Origin: Corynebacterium sp.
GTDB taxonomy: Bacteria; Actinomycetota; Actinomycetes; Mycobacteriales; Mycobacteriaceae
Direction of reading: 5' to 3'
DNA length: 64,000 nt
NCBI RefSeq assembly: GCF_030532965.1
Contig: NZ_JAUNKC010000005.1
Coordinates: 1 to 64,000, forward strand
Made by a program: the position numbers and the translations under genes. The notes beneath the pieces are model-generated. The model saw nothing but the letters and a program-made list of their open reading frames with translations. It made no database searches and was not told the DNA's origin. How positions within the stretch are numbered: the stretch's first letter is position 1; every line of letters starts with the position of its first letter. Of this stretch, positions 55,789-64,000 are shown one piece after another.

Positions 55789-56520
55789 ATGAGCAACAAA
55801 TGGTATTGGGCGTTTAAGCATGTTTTTCTAGGCCCATTGCTGCATGTGTATAACCGGCCCACCATCGTCGGCGCTGAGAACATCCCGGCCACGGGTTCGG
55901 CGATTCTGGCGTCTAATCATCAGGCGGTTTTTGATTCGTTTTATTTGCCGCTTTTGTGCCCCCGGCAGATTACCTTCCCGGCGAAAAACGAGTATTTCAC
56001 CTCTCCGGGTGTGGTGGGAAAGCTGCAAAAGTGGTTTTTCACCGCAGCGGGTCAAATCCCGCTGGATCGCACGGCAAGTGATGCAGGTGAAGCGTTGCTG
56101 CGAGCCGCGCAGTCGGTATTTGATAAGGGCGAATTATTCGGCATCTATCCGGAAGGGACACGTTCGCCCGATGGGCGTGTGTACCGGGGCAAGACCGGAA
56201 TGGCGCGTGTTGCCTTGGAGTCTGGCACACCCGTGATCCCCGTCGCAATGATCGGAACCCGGGAGGCTAATCCGATCGGGTCGTGGGTGTTGCGTCCGAA
56301 AAAGGTGCATGTGCGTATCGGGGAAGCTATCGACCCGATCGCGTTTGTGACGGAACGGGGATTTGACCCGGCATCGCACGAAGCTGCCCGGTCATTGACC
56401 GATCATGTCATGCTGATATTGGCGCAGTTGGCCGATCAGCCGTATGTTGACGTCTATGCTGCCGACGTGAAGAAATCCTTAGAAGCCGGAAACGGTTATC
56501 CACCGGAAGCACAACCCTAA
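55789..56520 (+). CDS. plsC: 1-acylglycerol-3-phosphate acyltransferase-like protein
   Basis: 243 residues with the PlsC active-site HxxxxD motif (SNHQAVFDSFYLP) and the glycerophosphate-binding EGTRSPDGR. A late PVIPVAMIGTREAN is the fourth conserved block. It probably acylates lysophosphatidate or a related lipid in the membrane; the exact acceptor is not given by sequence. ATG 55789 has GGGAGG 7 nt upstream, better than 55774. It lies 48 bp after glk. Confidence 0.92.
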   Translation: MSNKWYWAFKHVFLGPLLHVYNRPTIVGAENIPATGSAILASNHQAVFDSFYLPLLCPRQITFPAKNEYFTSPGVVGKLQKWFFTAAGQIPLDRTASDAGEALLRAAQSVFDKGELFGIYPEGTRSPDGRVYRGKTGMARVALESGTPVIPVAMIGTREANPIGSWVLRPKKVHVRIGEAIDPIAFVTERGFDPASHEAARSLTDHVMLILAQLADQPYVDVYAADVKKSLEAGNGYPPEAQP

Positions 56521-56715
56521 TTCACGCCATCATCGCGGTTGCAGCGGTCAGTTTTTCCGCCAGAATCTGGCGATGAAAACCTCACTAGTGGTGTAGGCGG
56601 TTGAAGGCACGGTTTTTCGTCTGAACTGGTGTGCTCTGGCTCTGCTTAGTTTCGCTTCCTGTGGTTTTTAGATAAACTAGACAAGTTTTTGATTCAACCA
56701 AACCGAAGGGTCGTC

Positions 56716-57801
56716 GTGTCTGACACCGCAACTACCGCACGTATGGCGTGGCCAGATGTGGCCCGTGGTGTCTCGATTTTAGGGGTCATGACACTGCACG
56801 CCACGTTTGAAGTTCCAGGCGGCTCCGACACCGTGATCGCGAAGGCTAATGAGCTGATCGCGATGCTGCGTATGCCGCTGTTCTTCTTGGTGGCCGGGTT
56901 TTTTGCCCGTAAGGTCTATCGGTTTAGCGTGGTGGAGCTGTTTAGCAAACGGATTTGGTTTTTGCTCGTTCCGTATTTGTGTTGGGCACCGGTCGAAATT
57001 TTCTTCGCGCGGCTGAAGCTATTGAGGAACCTAGATGTTGCCATGCCAGGTGCGGATTTCTACCGCGAGACGGTGGTGTGGGGCTTGAATATGTATTGGT
57101 TTTTGTGGGTGCTCATCGTTTTCACGGTGGTGTTGTGGCTGACCAAAGCATGGCCGATATGGGCGCAACTATCCCTGCCGGTTGTAGTAATTGCGGCGAC
57201 CCCGTGGTTGCTTGCCCACGGTAATCTTTCAACACCGCGTCTTGTGGCATATTTGCCGCTGTTTTTGATCGGTGCCTATCTGCGCCCACAAATCACGTGG
57301 TTCGCAGACAATGCGTTGCGGTTGCCGGTGGCTTTTGCCGCCGTAGTTTCGGGTGGGATTGCGGCTTCGGTGCACCGTTTCGTCATTCGGGGTGGGCTCG
57401 TCTCGGATACCTGGAAACCAGTCGCGGATGTTGTGGTGAGCATAGGTCTTATACCGCTTGGGGTCTTAGCGGCGGTGGTATTGGCCAAAGTGCCCGTCGT
57501 GGGGGCGGCGTTAATGAAGGTTGGACGGCATACCTTGGTCGCTTACTTGGGGCACCCGATCGCACTGTCGGTGATTTTTAGCCTTGGTATCTATGGGCGG
57601 GTGACCATTGAGCCCGGGGCTGAGGTGGTTTTTGAAACGCCGACTTTTTGGGTCGTGATGTGCCTGGGTATGTGCGGTCTGGGTGCCTTGGTGATGTACG
57701 GCATTGCGCACACCCCGATTGTGGGGTGGACGGTACATCCACCGAAAATTGCTGGGTTTTTTGAAAAGAAACGTACGCGACTTGAGAACTCAATGCCCTA
57801 A
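56716..57801 (+). CDS. Acyltransferase-3 family membrane protein
   Basis: 361 residues with about 10 membrane segments. The family start WPDVARGVSILGVMTLHATFE holds the conserved catalytic-type histidine of acyltransferase family 3. RMPLFFLVAGFFARK (RxPLFFxxSG-like) is the second hallmark. Members transfer acetyl or other acyl groups to extracytoplasmic sugars or lipids; a cell-envelope substrate is likely because the neighbours make mannosides, but is not proven. GTG 56716 has AAGGG about 7 nt upstream. Confidence 0.85.
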   Translation: MSDTATTARMAWPDVARGVSILGVMTLHATFEVPGGSDTVIAKANELIAMLRMPLFFLVAGFFARKVYRFSVVELFSKRIWFLLVPYLCWAPVEIFFARLKLLRNLDVAMPGADFYRETVVWGLNMYWFLWVLIVFTVVLWLTKAWPIWAQLSLPVVVIAATPWLLAHGNLSTPRLVAYLPLFLIGAYLRPQITWFADNALRLPVAFAAVVSGGIAASVHRFVIRGGLVSDTWKPVADVVVSIGLIPLGVLAAVVLAKVPVVGAALMKVGRHTLVAYLGHPIALSVIFSLGIYGRVTIEPGAEVVFETPTFWVVMCLGMCGLGALVMYGIAHTPIVGWTVHPPKIAGFFEKKRTRLENSMP

Positions 57802-57887
57802 TGTGAGCTAGGACGATCGCGTGTAGCGGCTGCACAGGAATGCTGCTTGTATGCTCATGCCACAGTGAAAAATAAGGAATAGAACCA

Positions 57888-58409
57888 GTGAGATACTTTT
57901 TTGATACCGAATTTATTGAAGACGGAACGACGATCAACTTAGTGTCCATCGGAATCGTCGCCGAAGACGGCCGGGAATATTACGCCATTTCCACCGACGC
58001 TGATTTACATCGGGCCAATCCGTGGGTGCAGGAAAACGTGTTGCCGAAATTGCCGCCGCGCACCGATTCCCGGTGGCGTAGCAATGCCGAAATTAGGAAA
58101 GAGATCTACGAATTTTTGACCGCCGCGCCTACCCGGCCGGAATTATGGGCGTGGGTTGCCGCTTACGATCACGTCGTTTTAGCGCAGTTATGGGGCGATA
58201 TGACGGGACTGCCGCGAGAGATTCCCCGGTTTACCCGCGAATTGCGGCAATACTGGGAGTTTGCGGGGTGTCCGAAGCTGCCTGAGTTACCGGACGGCAA
58301 TCACGACGCGCTTGTCGACGCCAGGCACAACCTCGCAAAATTCAAGGTGTGCATGGCTACGCTACCACTGGGTAAAAGAAATAAAGTTGTGGCTAGTTCC
58401 TTAAAATAA
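57888..58409 (+). CDS. 3'-5' exoribonuclease (polyadenylate-specific, Rv2179c-like)
   Basis: 173 residues. A DEDDh-type nuclease: FFDTEFIEDG holds the first Asp and Glu, AWVAAYDHVVLAQLWG the second Asp, and NHDALVDARHNLA the final His and Asp. The M. tuberculosis homologue is Rv2179c, known as an RNA exonuclease. The GTG start has AAGGA about 10 nt upstream. It precedes aroG, as in mycobacteria. Confidence 0.9.
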   Translation: MRYFFDTEFIEDGTTINLVSIGIVAEDGREYYAISTDADLHRANPWVQENVLPKLPPRTDSRWRSNAEIRKEIYEFLTAAPTRPELWAWVAAYDHVVLAQLWGDMTGLPREIPRFTRELRQYWEFAGCPKLPELPDGNHDALVDARHNLAKFKVCMATLPLGKRNKVVASSLK

Positions 58410-58453
58410 GTGGATTATTCTAGCATTTGATAAAAATGCGCAATTTTTTCTAA

Positions 58454-61032
<2,579 letters not shown>

Positions 61033-61046
<14 letters not shown>

Positions 61047-63270
61047 GTAATTCCACTTCTTCGCCGGGCGCTAGGGTGCTAAAAATCGTCGGCGATTGGT
61101 ACAGAACGCGGCTGCTATTGCTTGCCGACGTCGCCACCTTCGCCTCCAAGCCTGCGTCATGCAAGATGCGGCGCGCTTCGCTTAGCCGCTTGCCCACCAC
61201 ATTGGGCACCTCGACTTCGCCGACCAAAACAATCGTCACTGCGGTTTGGGAACTATCGATCAGGGTGCCGGACGGTGGGGACGTCTCATACACATCGGAC
61301 GCGGTCTCGCCGACGGCGCTGGAATCGTCCGAACGGGTAACTTCAGCGACCCGTATTCCCGACTCGGCCAAAAGACTGCGGGCTTCGCGCTCGTTTAAGC
61401 CAAAAAGATCGGGGATTTCGGTTGCGGTGGAGACCTGGAGGGTAATCTTGCTACCTTTAGGAATCTGCGAACCCGCCTCCGGCTGCGTGCCAATAGCGTG
61501 CTCACCGGCTACGGAATCGTCAAACCGAGTTTCGACCGTCACATCGAAACCAGCGTTACGCAACTGTTCGAGGGCTTCCTCCCGGGATTGGTCCCGTACG
61601 TTCGGCACATTGACCGGGGCAGGGCCTTTGGAAAGATGCACGGTGACGGCGCTATTAACCAGCACCTCGCTGCCCACGCCGGGTGATACCTCCGCCACTT
61701 TGCCTTGCTCGACGGAATCGGAATACACCGATTTCCCCTCGCTGAATTGCAGTGTTCGCGACGATAGCGCCATGCGATAGGCGTTGGGGTCCGGGTTGTC
61801 CGCGAAGTCGGGAACCGTTGGTTTGCCCAATGACACCAAAAGGGTGACATCGTCACCCTTTACCGCTTGGCTGCCGCTGGCCGGTTCGCTTCCGGCCACT
61901 AAATCCACCGGAACATCATTGTTGTACACCGTGGCTATCGCCGTCCCAAAGCCGTGGGCGCTGAGCGTCTGGCTGGCCGTGGTCTGATCCATGCCCAATA
62001 CCTGTGGAACTTCACCGTATCTCCCGGAGCCGAACCACCAGGCACCGATCGCAATGGCCGTGGTGATAACAGCTACGACGATCCACCACGCGACAATTCC
62101 GCCTCGTCCGCGATTGGTCACCACCGGGGTGGGGGATAAGGACTCCACCACGGCGGGGGCGTCGACATCCGGATTCTGCTGTGGGGCAACTGGCTGTGGG
62201 GCAGGTGTGGGTGGTAGCGCCACTTCCGGCACGGCGGTGGGGAACACGGAGGTTTCCTCCGTGCCGCTCGGCGGCAGCTGCATGGTCATATTCGGGTTTT
62301 TAACCACCGTGGTGGGGGCGTCGGCGTTGTCTTCGGCGCTGCCGATCACAGTGGTGGCATCCCCATCGGACAACGCCGCTACGTGGGCGGCGGCCCGCTG
62401 AGTTGCCGTATTCTTCGGGACCGGAACCACATACGGCGGGAAGTCGAGTTCCCGAGCGACATCCTCTAATGCCGAAAGGAATTCCGCAGCATCGGCAAAC
62501 CGTTCCTCCGGGTTGCGGGCGGTAGCGGTGGCCACTAGTTCGTCGATAAGCTTCGGCACCCCAGGAACCCGGCTACTAGGCGCTGGCACGTCCGAGTCTA
62601 AGCGCGCGAACGCCCGCGAAATCTGGGAATCGCCGGTAAACGGGGTGGTTGCGGTCAACAGCTCGAATAATAAAATACCCGCGGAATACACATCCGACGC
62701 CATGGTGATGTCATCGCCGCTAACCTGCTCCGGCGACAGGTACGAAACCGTGCCGATGATCTGGTTGGAAGTAGCATTAGAGGCCGCTGCCGCGCGGACC
62801 AAGCCAAAATCGGACAGCTTGACCTGGTTGTGGGAATTAATCAGCACATTGTCGGGCTTTAAATCGCGGTGAATCAAACCAGCCGCGTGTACAGCCGCCA
62901 ACCCTTGCAAAATGGAACGTAACACCGCTGCCGCCGCATGAGCGGGCAACGGCCCTTGTTCTGCCAGTAATTCCCGGAGCGTTCCGCCATTAATCAGCTC
63001 CATGATGAGGAAAATATTGTCCCCCTCGGAGCAGAAATCGTACACCCCGACCAGGTTCGGGTGAGACAGTTGCGCCATGGAACGGGCTTCGCGCTGGAAC
63101 CGATCAGAGAAGATGGGATCGCCGACGTACTGGTCGTCCATGACCTTCGCCGCGACGGTTCGCCCAAGGCGAGTATCCACGCAGCGATACACCGTTGACA
63201 TGCCGCCGCGGGCAATCGGTGCCTCAATGCGGTAGCGGTGTTCGAGAAAATCTCCCAACTTCAATTGCAT
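61033..63270 (-). CDS. pknL: Serine/threonine protein kinase PknL with five PASTA domains
   Basis: 745 residues. The kinase domain (residues 1 to about 280) has AKVMDD (ATP lysine), HRDLKPDNVLIN (catalytic Asp about 134) and DFG. A Thr/Pro-rich juxtamembrane region and one membrane segment (AWWIVVAVITTAIAIGAWWF, about 390-410) follow. Five external PASTA repeats begin at VPQVLG, VPDFADN, VPNVRD, IPDLFG and VPNVVG; such domains sense muropeptides or lipid II. ATG 63270 (MQLKLGDFLEHRYRIE) is preferred over 63306, with CATACT 6 nt upstream. It is divergent from the Rv2175c-like gene. Confidence 0.95.
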
Positions 63271-63400
63271 CGTTCTAGTATGGCTGAAACCTAAGCCGCA
63301 ATTCAATCACAGTGAAAGTCGCGGCAGTCACAGTACGCACCACTAGCAGCACAGCTTCGTTACCTGACTTTTGGGCCGAAGTGTTGGTACATTATCCACT

Positions 63401-63769
63401 GTGAGTTCACAACCTGTATCTGCATCCATTCTGCCCGCCGGAACCAAACTACTCAGCGTTCCCGACTACGCCGAACAGCTCGGGGTTCCTGTAACCCGCG
63501 TCTTCGACATGATCGGGGAGCACAAACTCATTTGCGTGAGCGACAACGGAAGCAAACGCATCCCTGCGGATTTTCTCTCCCACAAAAACACCACCAATAA
63601 GTTCGTCCCGGGAGTCATCGCATTGCTTGCCGACGGCGGCTACAACGACGCGGAAATCCTCACCTTCCTCTTCACCGAAGACCCCTCCCTGCCGGGCCGC
63701 CCCATTGATGCATTGCATGGGCATTTAGCTCGGGAAGTCATGCGGCGGGCTCAGGCGATGGCGTTTTAA
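63401..63769 (+). CDS. Rv2175c-like winged-helix DNA-binding protein
   Basis: 122 residues. A helix-turn-helix-like core (LLSVPDYAEQLGVPVTRVFDMIGEHKL) and a C-terminal helical part (GVIALLADGGYNDAEILTFLF) match the actinobacterial Rv2175c family. In M. tuberculosis Rv2175c binds DNA and is phosphorylated by PknL; the divergent layout here is the same. The N-terminus is Ser-rich and could be the phosphorylation site. GTG 63401 has TACATT 7 nt upstream and no ribosome site, so it looks leaderless. Confidence 0.85.
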   Translation: MSSQPVSASILPAGTKLLSVPDYAEQLGVPVTRVFDMIGEHKLICVSDNGSKRIPADFLSHKNTTNKFVPGVIALLADGGYNDAEILTFLFTEDPSLPGRPIDALHGHLAREVMRRAQAMAF

Positions 63770-63808
63770 AAACACAGCCGCCTCCAGATAGAGGAAATCG
63801 CCATTAGG

Positions 63809-64000
63809 TTAGGTTTTGGGATCATGAAAATCGCGGGTTCCCGGCACGCACATGACTGCAGCGCCGGTAGCCACACAGGCAATGGCGGTAAATAGCAAAA
63901 CCGGAATCATTCCTGCGTATTGTGCCGCTGGTGCGATCAACGCTAAGCCGACCGGGGCTAGCCCGTAGGAGACGATAAAGTCGATGGAGGAGACTCGTGC
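63809..64000 (-). CDS. MFS transporter, C-terminal part (gene cut by window end)
   Basis: The last 63 codons of a gene running off the window. It reads RVSSIDFIVSYGLAPVGLAL near the visible beginning, a pattern common before helix 11 of MFS efflux proteins, then a final membrane segment IPVLLFTAIACVATGAAVM and a short polar tail ending DPKT. Substrate unknown. It converges with the Rv2175c-like gene. Confidence 0.7.
   Translation of the reverse strand, partial: ARVSSIDFIVSYGLAPVGLALIAPAAQYAGMIPVLLFTAIACVATGAAVMCVPGTRDFHDPKT

Noticed and set aside
62440..62455. Another GTCGAGT copy resembling the inverted-repeat element tips
   Set aside because: It encodes ELDFPP in pknL and has no inverted partner nearby.
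63804..63820. TTAGGTTAG half-site of a DtxR box
   Set aside because: Only one half matches and it lies over the stop codon of the MFS gene, not in a promoter.

Overview
This window is a stretch of an actinobacterial chromosome, almost certainly genus Corynebacterium. The gene order and protein sequences match, from memory, the C. glutamicum cg24xx-cg23xx block and its M. tuberculosis Rv2222c-Rv2174 counterpart: glnA2-glnE, thrC, glnA, lipBA, aceF, pepA, ilvE, cobSTU, ltsA, ctaCF, ctaE-qcrCAB, nlpC, pimB', glk, aroG, pknL. HmuO is very close to the C. diphtheriae heme oxygenase and carries a DtxR-type iron box. I cannot name the species. No rRNA, tRNA, CRISPR array, phage or intact IS element is visible.

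Layout. 0.4-5 kb: membrane-anchored alpha/beta hydrolase, an atypical galactokinase-family protein, a tiny SPOR-like protein and a CYTH-CHAD protein. 5.4-10.7 kb: glnA2, glnE and the iron-controlled hmuO. 11-19.9 kb: an unknown small protein plus a stand-alone ABC-type ATPase, an MFS carrier, thrC, a small acidic protein plus NUDIX hydrolase, a secreted SxxK-type protein, a DUF2231 membrane protein, a Na+/H+ antiporter-family transporter and a secreted repeat protein. 20-25.4 kb: PhnA-like protein, glnA, RDD and DUF4191 membrane proteins, lipA and lipB. 25.6-33.6 kb: a TetR/DoxX pair, the glycine cleavage genes gcvPTH, and the E2 subunit with three lipoyl domains. 33.8-41 kb: pepA, ilvE, small genes and cobU-cobT-cobS with a DUF3043 protein. 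41-50.5 kb: an A-type Fe-S carrier, ltsA, and the cytochrome bc1-aa3 supercomplex genes. 50.5-52 kb: a 1.2-kb non-coding region before two NlpC/P60 hydrolases. 53.5-64 kb: envelope genes (pimB', plsC, acyltransferase, mptC-like, pknL with an Rv2175c-like regulator), glk, an exoribonuclease, aroG and the end of an MFS gene.

Functional logic. GlnE adenylylates GlnA, whose target tyrosine is visible; GlnA2 lacks the equivalent sequence. LipB and LipA make lipoyl groups for GcvH and the E2 protein, all encoded within about 10 kb. CtaC/F/E with QcrCAB form most of the respiratory supercomplex, and putative GlxR (cAMP-CRP) sites lie before ctaC, ctaE and nlpC.

The most unusual feature is not a gene. 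A 12-mer, GCGTCGAAAAGC (11-mer core CGTCGAAAAGC), occurs 18 times on both strands, in genes and between them, once as an inverted pair between convergent genes. This resembles DNA uptake sequences in other bacteria but is not a motif I know from Corynebacterium. Other notable structure: a 357-bp near-perfect tandem duplication in the E2 gene, a small family of 60-66-bp inverted-repeat elements, and several clear operator palindromes.
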